A DNA stretch of 64,000 nt from Grimontia celer (GTDB taxonomy: Bacteria; Pseudomonadota; Gammaproteobacteria; Enterobacterales; Vibrionaceae): contig NZ_FIZX01000003.1 in NCBI RefSeq assembly GCF_900055185.1, positions 186,001-250,000 of the forward strand, given 5' to 3'. How positions within the stretch are numbered: position 1 is the stretch's first letter; each line of letters begins with the position of its first letter. Shown here piece after piece: positions 26,465-34,387 of this stretch. The notes below the pieces were generated by a model. The model made no database searches. It saw only the letters and a program-made list of their open reading frames with translations, and was not told where the DNA came from. The position numbers were made by a program, and so were the translations under genes.

Positions 26465-27541
26465 ATGTCTAAAGTTTTTGATTTCGTAAAACCTGGCGTT
26501 ATCTCTGGTGACGACGTTCAGAAAGTGTTTGAAATTGCTAAAGAGCACAAGTTCGCTCTTCCAGCGGTAAACGTAGTAAACACTGACTCTATCAACTCAG
26601 TACTGGAAGCTGCTGCGAAAGTTAAAGCACCAGTTGTTGTTCAGTTCTCTAACGGCGGCGCTGCGTTCTTCGCAGGTAAAGGCCTGAAGCTGGAAGGTCA
26701 GGAATCACAAATCAAAGGCGCAGTAGCGGGTGCTAAATACGTTCACGCTATCGCTGAATCTTACGGTGTGCCAGTTATCCTGCACACTGACCACGCAGCT
26801 AAGAAACTGCTGCCATGGATTGACGGTCTGCTGGCTGCAGGTGAAGAGCACTTCGCTGCAACTGGTAAGCCACTGTTCTCTTCTCACATGATTGATCTGT
26901 CAGAAGAATCTCTGGAAGAAAACATCGAAATCTGTGCTGAGTACCTGGCTCGCATGGAAAAGATGAACATGACTCTGGAAATCGAACTGGGTTGTACTGG
27001 TGGTGAAGAAGACGGCGTAGACAACTCTGATATGGACGCGTCTGAGCTGTACACTTCTCCAGAAGACGTTGCATACGCATACGAGAAACTGAACGCTATC
27101 AGCCACCGTTTCACTATCGCTGCGTCTTTCGGTAACGTACACGGTGTTTACAAGCCAGGTAACGTTGTTCTGACTCCAACTATCCTGCGCGATTCTCAAA
27201 CATACTGTGCAGAGAAATTCGGTATCGCACCTAACGCGCTGAACTTCGTATTCCACGGTGGTTCTGGTTCTTCTCAAGCAGAAATCGAAGAGTCTATCTC
27301 TTACGGCGTTATCAAAATGAACATCGACACTGATACTCAGTGGGCGACTTGGGATGGTATCCGTCAGTACGAAGCGAAAAACCACGATTACCTGCAAGGT
27401 CAAATCGGTAACCCAACTGGCGAAGACGCACCTAACAAGAAATACTACGATCCACGCGTATGGCTGCGTGCTGGTCAAGAAGGTATGGTTGCGCGTCTTG
27501 AGCAAGCGTTCAAAGATCTTAACGCGATCGACGTACTGTAA
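26465..27541 (+). CDS. fbaA: Class II fructose-bisphosphate aldolase
   Basis: Zinc-dependent aldolase that splits fructose-1,6-bisphosphate into DHAP and glyceraldehyde-3-phosphate. It is 358 residues with the catalytic/metal segment ILHTDHAAKKL (Asp109, His110), GCTGGEEDGVDN, the VFHGGSGSS phosphate loop and IDTDTQWA. It is separated from pgk by a terminator and a 220-base leader containing a LacI-type palindrome. Confidence 0.98.
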   Translation: MSKVFDFVKPGVISGDDVQKVFEIAKEHKFALPAVNVVNTDSINSVLEAAAKVKAPVVVQFSNGGAAFFAGKGLKLEGQESQIKGAVAGAKYVHAIAESYGVPVILHTDHAAKKLLPWIDGLLAAGEEHFAATGKPLFSSHMIDLSEESLEENIEICAEYLARMEKMNMTLEIELGCTGGEEDGVDNSDMDASELYTSPEDVAYAYEKLNAISHRFTIAASFGNVHGVYKPGNVVLTPTILRDSQTYCAEKFGIAPNALNFVFHGGSGSSQAEIEESISYGVIKMNIDTDTQWATWDGIRQYEAKNHDYLQGQIGNPTGEDAPNKKYYDPRVWLRAGQEGMVARLEQAFKDLNAIDVL

Positions 27542-27581
27542 TTTAAGTTTTATTTAAAAAATTTAATTACAAATCGTGATG

Positions 27582-27609
27582 AAACCCGCTAAATTTAGCG
27601 GGTTTTTTT
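27582..27609 (+). terminator. Terminator after fbaA
   Basis: AACCCGCTA, a short loop, TAGCGGGTTTTTTT, 41 bases past the stop. Confidence 0.9.
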
Positions 27610-27652
27610 ATGGCTGTTATTCAACCTGATTGATAGTGGCCATTTTCCCTAG

Positions 27653-27715
27653 CCACCTCAAGAGAGAAAAGACGCGTGATGCGCTTTTAACATCTTGAGG
27701 TGGTTTGGTTTTTTT
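27653..27715 (+). other. Large nested hairpin with T-tract downstream of fbaA
   Basis: CCACCTCAAGA (27653-27663) pairs perfectly with TCTTGAGGTGG (27693-27703). The loop itself contains AAAAG/CTTTT and CGC/GCG pairs, and the outer stem is followed by TTTGGTTTTTTT. It may be a second terminator, the 3' end of a small transcript, or the end of a repeat. It lies between the fbaA terminator and the repeat at 27716. Confidence 0.5.
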
Positions 27716-27877
27716 ATACCAATCACAGTAGGTCGGTGATCAGAAATAGCGCAGGAAAAATGCTCGAGAACAAGGCGGGAAATTTCGATAAGTAGTTATT
27801 CTACAATCAAATTTTCCAACGCAGTTATCGAGTATTTTAACAAGCTAGGATGAGCAGATATTTACTACGATTGGTAT
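27716..27877. repeat. 162-bp MITE-like dispersed repeat with ATACCAATC ends
   Basis: The element is bounded by ATACCAATC (27716-27724) and GATTGGTAT (27869-27877). The inverted similarity extends inward to about 15 bases with three mismatches. It has no open reading frame of note. From memory, intergenic repeats with these ATACCAATC ends are common in Vibrionales and Alteromonadales, but I could not search for copies. It ends 21 bases before the first mscS start, so it occupies the promoter region of that gene. Confidence 0.65.
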
Positions 27878-27898
27878 TAGCCTTTATGAGAGATGTAA

Positions 27899-28795
27899 AT
27901 GACTGAGCAAAACGCTGTTGAGTCTGTTGAACAAACAGCAACTGAAGCGATGAACTGGTTGGCCTCCAACCAGGAGTTGATGATCCAATACGCAGTGAAC
28001 GTCGTGACTGCACTACTTATTCTGTTCATCGGTAACTGGGTAGTGAAGAAAGTGGCAGGCTCTGTCGCTGCAGTATTGAAGAAACGCGATCTGGACCAAA
28101 CGGTTGTCGATTTTATCGAGAACATGGTTCGCTATGTGATGTTCGCGATCGTGCTGATTGCGGCATTGGGTCGCGTGGGTGTTGAAACTGCGTCTATCGT
28201 TGCGGTTATTGGTGCGGCGGGTCTGGCTATTGGTCTGGCACTGCAAGGTTCACTGTCGAACTTCGCCGCTGGTGTGCTGATTGTGACTTTCCGTCCGTTC
28301 AAATCCGGTGATTATGTAGAAGTAGGCGGTGTGGCTGGTTCTGTTGCGTCTATCCAGATCTTCTCTACGGTGTTGACGACCCCAGACAATAAAATGGTAG
28401 TGGTTCCAAACGGCACTGTAATTTCCAGCCCAATCACCAACTACTCACGTCATGCGACCCGTCGTATCGATTTCATTATTGGTGTGTCTTACAAGGCTGA
28501 TCTGCAGAAGACCAAAGAAGTGCTGACCCGCATCGTTAAAGCGGACGAGCGCGTGCTGCAAGATCCAGAGCCAACTATCGGTGTTCACGCGCTGATGGAC
28601 TCTTCAGTAAACTTTGTTGTGCGCCCGTGGGTGAAAACAGAAGATTACTGGTCAACCTACTTTGACCTGATGCAAGCGATCAAAGAAGGTCTGGATAAAG
28701 AGGGTATTGAAATTCCATTTCCACAAATGGATGTTCACTACCACGCAGCAATGGCAAAAGCCGCTGCTCCAGAAGAAGAAAAGCAAGTGGCATAA
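27899..28795 (+). CDS. mscS: Small-conductance mechanosensitive channel MscS, first paralogue
   Basis: Tension-gated inner-membrane channel that releases solutes on hypo-osmotic shock. The 298-residue protein has three transmembrane segments (about 28-50, 70-92 and 97-125). The pore helix TM3 is recognised by GAAGLAIGLALQGSLSNFAAG, which is glycine/alanine-rich; the beta domain and C-terminal vestibule follow (RPFKSGDYVEV, VPNGTVISSPITNYS, EIPFPQMDVH). It is followed by a terminator and by a close paralogue. Confidence 0.95.
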   Translation: MTEQNAVESVEQTATEAMNWLASNQELMIQYAVNVVTALLILFIGNWVVKKVAGSVAAVLKKRDLDQTVVDFIENMVRYVMFAIVLIAALGRVGVETASIVAVIGAAGLAIGLALQGSLSNFAAGVLIVTFRPFKSGDYVEVGGVAGSVASIQIFSTVLTTPDNKMVVVPNGTVISSPITNYSRHATRRIDFIIGVSYKADLQKTKEVLTRIVKADERVLQDPEPTIGVHALMDSSVNFVVRPWVKTEDYWSTYFDLMQAIKEGLDKEGIEIPFPQMDVHYHAAMAKAAAPEEEKQVA

Positions 28796-28822
28796 GCGCC
28801 TTGCTGCTCAAACTTAATGCTG

Positions 28823-28850
28823 AAACCCTGTCATACGACAGGGTTTTTTT
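28823..28850 (+). terminator. Terminator after the first mscS
   Basis: AAACCCTGTC, a 4-base loop, GACAGGGTTTTTTT. It separates the two mscS paralogues into independent units. Confidence 0.9.
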
Positions 28851-29042
28851 ATGGCTATGCTCTCGTGAGAGCAGGAAGGAACAGTGTTTTCGTTTTAAAT
28901 TTGAGACACTTTTTGATGCTGCTTAAACTGTAAACTCTGCTCTGATTTTTATCCGAGTCGTTTCGTCAGGATTTTGAGATACAGTGCTGTCGAATCTCAG
29001 GAAGTAAACAAACACAGACATAACTATACCAAGGAAACCGCA

Positions 29043-29876
29043 ATGGAAAATGCTACTAACGAAGCCATGAACTGGTTCAACGGCAATCAGGATCTGCTGC
29101 TTCAATATGGTGTCAACATCATCTCTGCTCTCCTCATTCTCATCATTGGTAACTGGATCGTGAAAGCGATTGCCAATGGTGTTGCCAAAGTCATGCGTAA
29201 GAAAGAACTCGACGATGCTGTTGTCGACTTCATGCATACTTTTGTTCGCTACCTGCTGTTCGTTATCGTGCTCATCGCGGCGTTGGGTCGCCTGGGTGTG
29301 CAAACGGCTTCTGTGGTTGCGGTTATCGGTGCGGCCGGTCTGGCTGTTGGCCTCGCACTGCAAGGCTCACTTTCTAACTTCGCAGCAGGCGTACTGATTG
29401 TTGCATTCCGCCCATTCAAATCAGGCGACTATGTAGAAGTGGCTGGTGTTGCGGGTTCAGTTGATTCTATTCAGATCTTCTCTACCGTACTGAAAACACC
29501 AGACAACAAGATGGTTGTGGTACCGAATGGTGCGATCATCTCAAGCCCAATCACTAACTACTCCAAGCATGACACCCGTCGTATCGACTACGTTGTAGGC
29601 GTGTCTTACAGTGCTGACCTGCAAAAAACCAAAAAAGTGTTGGCTGATGTACTGGCGAAAGAAACCCGTTTGCTGACTACCCCAGAGCCAACTATTGGTG
29701 TGGTTGAACTGGCAGACTCTTCTGTGAACCTTGTGGTTCGTCCATGGGTTCGTACTGCAGATTACTGGGCAGTTTACTTCGACCTGCTGCAAGCGATGAA
29801 AGAGGCGCTGGACGCAGAAGGTATCGAAATTCCATTCCCGCAAATGGATGTTCACCTGAACAAAGTCGACGGTTAA
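29043..29876 (+). CDS. Small-conductance mechanosensitive channel MscS, second paralogue
   Basis: This 277-residue MscS is closely similar to the preceding gene along its whole length (EAMNWF.., the same TM3 GAAGLAVGLALQGSLSNFAAG, RPFKSGDYVEV, VPNGAIISSPITNYS, EIPFPQMDVH). It lacks the charged C-terminal tail of the first copy. ATG 29043 is chosen for AAGGA seven bases upstream; the frame is open to 28974. A tandem duplication with retained open frames is the simplest explanation. Confidence 0.93.
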   Translation: MENATNEAMNWFNGNQDLLLQYGVNIISALLILIIGNWIVKAIANGVAKVMRKKELDDAVVDFMHTFVRYLLFVIVLIAALGRLGVQTASVVAVIGAAGLAVGLALQGSLSNFAAGVLIVAFRPFKSGDYVEVAGVAGSVDSIQIFSTVLKTPDNKMVVVPNGAIISSPITNYSKHDTRRIDYVVGVSYSADLQKTKKVLADVLAKETRLLTTPEPTIGVVELADSSVNLVVRPWVRTADYWAVYFDLLQAMKEALDAEGIEIPFPQMDVHLNKVDG

Positions 29877-29893
29877 TTTCTCCCTGAGACTGA

Positions 29894-29935
29894 CAAAAAC
29901 GCCAATGGCTATTTGCTGTTGGCGTTTTTGTTTTT
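29894..29935 (+). terminator. Terminator after the second mscS
   Basis: CAAAAACGCCAA, a 13-base loop, TTGGCGTTTTTG, followed by further T. The 196 bases from here to gcvH show no clear promoter or glycine-riboswitch pattern. Confidence 0.8.
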
Positions 29936-30131
29936 ATCGCAGGAAGTCGCTCAAATGAAGCACCCATTCGGTCGCAGCATGAAAGGCTTGATCGAGTTAA
30001 AACTATTGCTTTTTGTAAGGTGATTTTTCTTGCGAAGTGTTCAAGGCTTTCCTAATTTGCGTATCTAACACTATGTGCTATCCCTTATTTGTCGAGCGCT
30101 GCAGCACGTTTTTCTAGAAGGAATCTGATTT

Positions 30132-30527
30132 ATGAGCAATATCCCATCTGAGCTGAAATTCACAACTTCCCACGAGTGGGTGAGACCAGAAGGTGACGAT
30201 GTGTATACCGTAGGCATTTCCGACCATGCACAGGCTTTGCTGGGTGACATGGTATTTGTGGACTTGCCAGATGTGGGTGATACGGTAGACGCAGGTGATG
30301 ATTGCGCCGTGGCGGAATCTGTAAAAGCAGCGTCAGATATTTACACGCCATTGACCGGTGAGATTGTGGCTATTAATGAAGATTTGGAAGGGTCTCCAGA
30401 GTTGGTGAACAGCGACCCATACGGTGATGGATGGTTGTTCCAAATTCGCATCACGGATTCCGCGGAAATTAATGAGCTGTTGGATGCCGAAGCTTATCAG
30501 GGCTCTATTGAAGAAGAGGAAGAATAA
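30132..30527 (+). CDS. gcvH: Glycine cleavage system H protein
   Basis: Lipoylated carrier that shuttles the aminomethyl intermediate between P and T proteins of the glycine cleavage complex. At 131 residues, the lipoyl lysine is K65 in [22 protein letters not shown] near the start and [13 protein letters not shown] near the end are family blocks. The C-terminus ends in a run of Glu (EEEEE). No gcvT, gcvP or glyA lies beside it; it stands alone between a terminator on each side, so the partner genes must be elsewhere in the genome. Confidence 0.96.
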   Translation: MSNIPSELKFTTSHEWVRPEGDDVYTVGISDHAQALLGDMVFVDLPDVGDTVDAGDDCAVAESVKAASDIYTPLTGEIVAINEDLEGSPELVNSDPYGDGWLFQIRITDSAEINELLDAEAYQGSIEEEEE

Positions 30528-30545
30528 TCTCCTTTTTGTGAAGAT

Positions 30546-30578
30546 AAAAAAACACCGCGTTAGCCGCGGTGTTTTTTT
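30546..30578. terminator. Terminator after gcvH, possibly bidirectional
   Basis: AAAAAAACACCGCG, a 5-base loop, CGCGGTGTTTTTTT. It also faces the end of the minus-strand small gene at 30613. Confidence 0.85.
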
Positions 30579-30612
30579 CAAGCGAAGTGCCAGATCAAAC
30601 GATCTATAGCCA

Positions 30613-30816
30613 TCAGTACATTTCTTTCAGCTTGCGGATCTCAGTGTTGATCTCCTTCACTGTCCGAAAGTGTTCAATATCTCCATCTGACTGCGCCTGC
30701 ACCATTCCTTGATGGAAGTCGAAATCACCCCGCCCGTCAATGTGAAGCCGTCCACTGAATAATCGGTAAACGTGTTTCGCAATGAGGGTTGGGATATAAC
30801 GATTAAACATCCGCAT
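30613..30816 (-). CDS. Small conserved-looking protein of unknown function
   Basis: A 67-residue basic protein (MRMFNRYIPTLIAKHVYRLF...) with a central GRLHIDGRGDFDF segment and C-terminal helix EINTEIRKLKEMY. I do not recognise the family. ATG 30816 has AAGGA seven bases upstream, and this placement supports a real gene; the frame is open to 30882. It has no transmembrane segment or metal motif. It is convergent with gcvH and followed by a shared terminator. Confidence 0.6.
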   Translation of the reverse strand: MRMFNRYIPTLIAKHVYRLFSGRLHIDGRGDFDFHQGMVQAQSDGDIEHFRTVKEINTEIRKLKEMY

Positions 30817-31037
30817 TCGCAATTCCTTTTTTGTTTTTATTTCCTGCCAACTTCCTAAACCGACAAGACCCGTTGAATGCAAAGACAGTCACGTTCTGCT
30901 CGGTTTTGGCGGGCGGCATTATAGCGGGAGGGGTGTGACTACTGTGTGACAGATATGACACTTACCCGAAATTTTAGGGATGTAATCGTATGACTTTGGG
31001 GTTGGTCACAGTATGGAAACCAAGGCAGAAAGCCTAT

Positions 31038-31973
31038 CTATCTGGCACGTAAATCTTGCACCTGATTACGCACTGTTTTATCAATGGTTTGGCGTATCCA
31101 AAGGTTTTTAGCGCTGGTGGCATTTTTCTTGTGCCAGATTTGGCGGATAACAAAATTGCTGACATCGATGGGCGTGGCACTGATAGCAAGCTTGTCATTG
31201 AACATGTCGAGTTTGGCCATCAACTCCGCCACAGTGCAGATAAGATTGCGCCCAGAGAGAAGATGACGAACGGTAAGGAAGCGTTGTGAGCCCATCACAA
31301 CCTGGCGATCGCAACCCAGGGATTTGAGCGTGTTATCGACAGGGCTGCTTAACTGGCCATCTACCGTCACCAAGGCATGAGGCGTTTTGGTGTAGTCAGT
31401 TAATGAGAGAGGTGCACTCAGCCCCGTGGACTTGGGGTCAAACAAACAGACATGTTTTTCGGTGTACAGTTCTTCCATCAATAACACTGGGTCTTCGGTT
31501 TCCACCGCACCCAATACCACATCAACCTGATCGTTTTTCAATGCCTCGCGGTAGTTGACCCGATCGACTGGTCTACAACTGAGTTGACACTGCGGCGCCT
31601 GCTCTCGAAAAACATCAAACAGCGCCGGGGCAAAAACCAACTCGGCATAGTCGGTTAAACCGATGCGAACGGGCCCTGAATATTGCGTTGGCTCGAACGA
31701 CACCGGGGTCAGCACATCGGTGGCAATCGTGTCGAGAAGCGCAGTAACAACGGACTCTAGCTCGAAGGCACGTGTCGTCGGTTGCATTTCATTGCCTTGA
31801 CGATGGAAAAGCGGGTCATCGAGCAGGGTACGCAGCCTAGAGAGGTTATGACTCATTGCCGATTGGCCAATTGAGAGCTTCTCGGCAGCGCGGGTCACGC
31901 TGCGGGTTTCCATTAGCGCAGCGAAGGCAACCAAAAGGTTAAGATCAACGCCGCGCCAATTAACCGGTTTCAT
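31038..31973 (-). CDS. LysR-family transcriptional regulator
   Basis: A 311-residue regulator with an N-terminal winged helix-turn-helix (about 5-65: LLVAFAALMETRSVTRAAEKL, then QSAMSHNLSRLRTLLDDPLF) and a C-terminal LysR substrate-binding domain from about 95. The pattern resembles the NodD/LeuO/NahR branch (VDLNLL, MSHNLSRLR). The effector is unknown. Its ATG overlaps the stop of the upstream YbaK gene by four bases (ATGA), so both are co-translated; targets may include the same transcription unit. Confidence 0.9.
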   Translation of the reverse strand: MKPVNWRGVDLNLLVAFAALMETRSVTRAAEKLSIGQSAMSHNLSRLRTLLDDPLFHRQGNEMQPTTRAFELESVVTALLDTIATDVLTPVSFEPTQYSGPVRIGLTDYAELVFAPALFDVFREQAPQCQLSCRPVDRVNYREALKNDQVDVVLGAVETEDPVLLMEELYTEKHVCLFDPKSTGLSAPLSLTDYTKTPHALVTVDGQLSSPVDNTLKSLGCDRQVVMGSQRFLTVRHLLSGRNLICTVAELMAKLDMFNDKLAISATPIDVSNFVIRQIWHKKNATSAKNLWIRQTIDKTVRNQVQDLRAR

Positions 31974-32458
31974 GTGGCAGTCTCATCATCACGTCGGATA
32001 TCAGCGATGGTGGGCCCACAAAAATCGACCAAATCCTGAAAACGAAGTTCTACGCCTGCCATAGGTGAGCCACTGCTGATGTTGATGTATTCGAACTCAC
32101 CAAGGCTTGGGTCAAAGAATATTGGTAACATGCCGAACACTGAAATAGGCGTCACCATGCCAGGTGAATAGCCGGTAATGCTCTGCACATGCTTACTGTC
32201 AACCATGGTCATGCGCCGGCATCCAAGAAGGTCGCGGACTTTCTTTGGGTCTACGGACGCAGTACCCGGCACGCACGCTAATGCCATTTGTCCGCCCATA
32301 TCGCGCAGCAGCATGGATTTGACCAATTGATCCGGCTTAACACCGCGTTGCGTGGCTGCATCGAGTATGGTTGTTGCCTCACTTTCATGAGGCAACAAGC
32401 GGTGTGCGATGCCCGCATCGCGCAAAATGGAGAGGATAGGGGTATCAATCGAAGTCAT
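31970..32458 (-). CDS. YbaK/aminoacyl-tRNA deacylase-domain protein
   Basis: A 162-residue protein with the YbaK/ProX editing-domain fold, which hydrolyses mischarged aminoacyl-tRNAs in characterised relatives. Family features include LVKSMLLRD (with the conserved Lys), GTASVDPKKVRDLLG, and the GYSPGMVTPIS region. ATG 32458 (MTSIDTPIL) is chosen over an extended frame reaching into ygfZ. It sits two bases downstream of ygfZ and overlaps the LysR gene by four. Confidence 0.82.
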   Translation of the reverse strand: MTSIDTPILSILRDAGIAHRLLPHESEATTILDAATQRGVKPDQLVKSMLLRDMGGQMALACVPGTASVDPKKVRDLLGCRRMTMVDSKHVQSITGYSPGMVTPISVFGMLPIFFDPSLGEFEYINISSGSPMAGVELRFQDLVDFCGPTIADIRRDDETAT

Positions 32459-32460
32459 CA

Positions 32461-33441
32461 CTAAGCGTCGTCTTCCAGACTGTATGGCAGATCGACTTTC
32501 TGCCAAAGCACGTCGGTGTCGGCCAGTCGGAACTGACTGTCGTCATCAAGGTTGTTTGGTAGTACAACCAATGCCAGTGCCTGACCATCTTCAAAACGGT
32601 AGCCAGAGAGTACGGTACCTCCGGTACGCCAGTTTTCGCCGACACTGCGGTCAAAGGTATCACCGGCTTTCGGTGCTTCTGCCGCTTCACCTTGAAGCAG
32701 GTAAGCTGCGCGTTTGTTGATACCACGATATTTCGCGCGCGCAACGGTTTCTTGTCCAGTGTAACAGCCTTTCTTAAAGCTGATGGCATCTAGCGCTTGC
32801 AAGTTGATGGACTGAGGGATGAACTCGCTGATGTTCGCTTCTTCAATCGCAGGCATTGCTGCGCGAAGCTCCAGCAGTGTCCATAGTGAGCTGTCACTCA
32901 GGGTTGCACGCTCACCCAGCTCAGCAATCAGTGCGTCAGCTTCTTCGGCATTCATTGCCAGCAACCAGCGTTTGTTACCGATACGAACCGCGGTGCCAGT
33001 TTGTGTTGCGCGCACATCACCTTCTCCGATAAAGCGGGAGGTTACGGCGCTATCTGCCTTCTCGCCCGCCACACCAATCAGTACTTGCTCTGATAGCGAA
33101 AAATCCACTTTGGAGAACACGGCGTACTTTTTGATTTCTGCCAACTGCTTTTCTGCCACAGATGCCGGTTGAACGTAGGCTACGCCATCATTGTGATGAA
33201 ATAGGCGAATGGCAGACCAAACTTTACCTTTTGCATCGCAGTGAGCCGCAAGGGTTGAGTGGCTTTTGTCAAGCGACACCAAGTCACAGGTCAACTGGCC
33301 TTGAAGATAAGGAATGGTGTCCTGGCCGACTGCCGTGATCAAAGAAAGGTTATCCAGTGAGATAACTGACAGGGCTGGCAGCGCGCTATCTGAGGAAAGA
33401 GGAAGACGGTTGAAAGCGTGTGTTTGATACCAGGTCGTCAT
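32461..33441 (-). CDS. ygfZ: tRNA-modifying protein YgfZ (folate-binding)
   Basis: A GcvT-like folate-binding protein needed for activity of some Fe-S enzymes such as MiaB. The 326-residue protein carries the diagnostic motif KKGCYTGQE with its essential Cys at about 225, plus an N-terminal YLQGQLTCDL block. It is divergent from sdhE with 184 bases between. This matches the ygfZ/sdhE-ygfX arrangement of E. coli and Vibrio. Confidence 0.95.
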   Translation of the reverse strand: MTTWYQTHAFNRLPLSSDSALPALSVISLDNLSLITAVGQDTIPYLQGQLTCDLVSLDKSHSTLAAHCDAKGKVWSAIRLFHHNDGVAYVQPASVAEKQLAEIKKYAVFSKVDFSLSEQVLIGVAGEKADSAVTSRFIGEGDVRATQTGTAVRIGNKRWLLAMNAEEADALIAELGERATLSDSSLWTLLELRAAMPAIEEANISEFIPQSINLQALDAISFKKGCYTGQETVARAKYRGINKRAAYLLQGEAAEAPKAGDTFDRSVGENWRTGGTVLSGYRFEDGQALALVVLPNNLDDDSQFRLADTDVLWQKVDLPYSLEDDA

Positions 33442-33625
33442 GGTGTTTCTCGCTTAAAAATAGTTGGGATTATGGTAATCCGAGTCGAAGACAAAGTCAG
33501 CAATATGCCTTTGATATGGGGTCAGATCACAGGGTTACAAGATTCAATCCGGGAGTCATAGCAAGGCGATCAGCGCGCTGATACTATTTGAGCCAGTTAT
33601 TTTTGGCCTAATTTTCGAGGTACTC

Positions 33626-33886
33626 ATGCTGGGCGCAGAAGACAAAGCGCGTATCAAGTGGGCATGCCGTCGCGGTATGTTGGAGCTTGATGTCATTATC
33701 ATGCCGTTTTTTGAAGAATGTTTTGATACGCTGACAGAAGAAGAAAAACATCACTTTGTCGCTTTGCTGGAATGCGATGATCCTGACCTTTTCACATGGT
33801 TGATGGGACATGGCCGAAGTGACAAACCTGAACTGGCAGCGATGATAGATAAAATTGTCGAGCACAACCGTAGCAAACTCCGTTAA
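33626..33886 (+). CDS. sdhE: FAD assembly factor SdhE (YgfY)
   Basis: An 86-residue chaperone that promotes covalent flavinylation of succinate dehydrogenase/fumarate reductase. The family signature is RGMLELD (residues 16-22), followed by FFEECFDTLTEEEKHHFVALLE and DLFTWLMGH. ATG 33626 follows GAGG. It overlaps ygfX. Confidence 0.95.
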   Translation: MLGAEDKARIKWACRRGMLELDVIIMPFFEECFDTLTEEEKHHFVALLECDDPDLFTWLMGHGRSDKPELAAMIDKIVEHNRSKLR

Positions 33887-34262
33887 TACCGATATCCAGC
33901 CCTCCCGCTTTTTACATGCGGGCGTTGTCGGTATCTATGCGCTGTCAGCAATGATTTTGTTTGTTGTCAGCGCCTTGCCTCTTGAAGTCAAAGCACTGCT
34001 GCTTTGCTTTCTCATTCGGGAACTGGGTTCTCAATCCTTTATCTCTCAAAGCAATAGTGAGCTTTTCCTGAATATCGATGGTACGTGCCGGTTGAATGGT
34101 AAGACATTCGACGTGGAAGGGGTCAGCTTTTTCAGTCGCCACCTTATTGTTCTTGATTTGACTTCCCAGTTCGAAAAGCGCCGATTAGCGCTGGCCTTTG
34201 ATGCTTTTCAGGAGGACACCTTCCGTCATCTTAGTCGCGTTTGTCTTGTGTTGAAAATGTGA
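33855..34262 (+). CDS. ygfX: YgfX/CptA family inner-membrane protein
   Basis: A 135-residue membrane protein of the YgfX family, reported as the toxin-like partner of SdhE and as an inner-membrane factor. One hydrophobic stretch (about 22-57) forms a probable helical hairpin, followed by a soluble part with INGTCRLNGK-like sequence. The only reasonable start is TTG at 33855, giving a 32-base overlap with sdhE; the next in-frame ATG lies inside the membrane segment. Coupling to sdhE translation is therefore likely. Confidence 0.75.
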   Translation: MSSTTVANSVNTDIQPSRFLHAGVVGIYALSAMILFVVSALPLEVKALLLCFLIRELGSQSFISQSNSELFLNIDGTCRLNGKTFDVEGVSFFSRHLIVLDLTSQFEKRRLALAFDAFQEDTFRHLSRVCLVLKM

Positions 34263-34300
34263 TCAAAATCTTGCTTTTCTTCTTTAGCGTACATCATTCC

Positions 34301-34327
34301 TAAACGATTTATTGATAGCGCCGATAA
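34301..34327 (+). promoter_or_regulatory. Sigma-28 (FliA) flagellar-class promoter
   Basis: TAAA (34301-34304), exactly 15 bases, then GCCGATAA (34320-34327). This is a full match to the FliA consensus TAAA-N15-GCCGATAA. It lies 61 bases upstream of the chemoreceptor start, so the receptor is predicted to be expressed with late flagellar genes. Confidence 0.85.
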
Positions 34328-34387
34328 GGATCGAAGCAGGCATCAGCATTGCCGCCGACTCAAGAAGTTAGAGAGGGAAGAGGTGAC

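Noticed and set aside
29936..30131. Possible glycine riboswitch upstream of gcvH
   Set aside because: I looked for the conserved glycine aptamer blocks and found none; the stretch shows no convincing tandem-aptamer fold.
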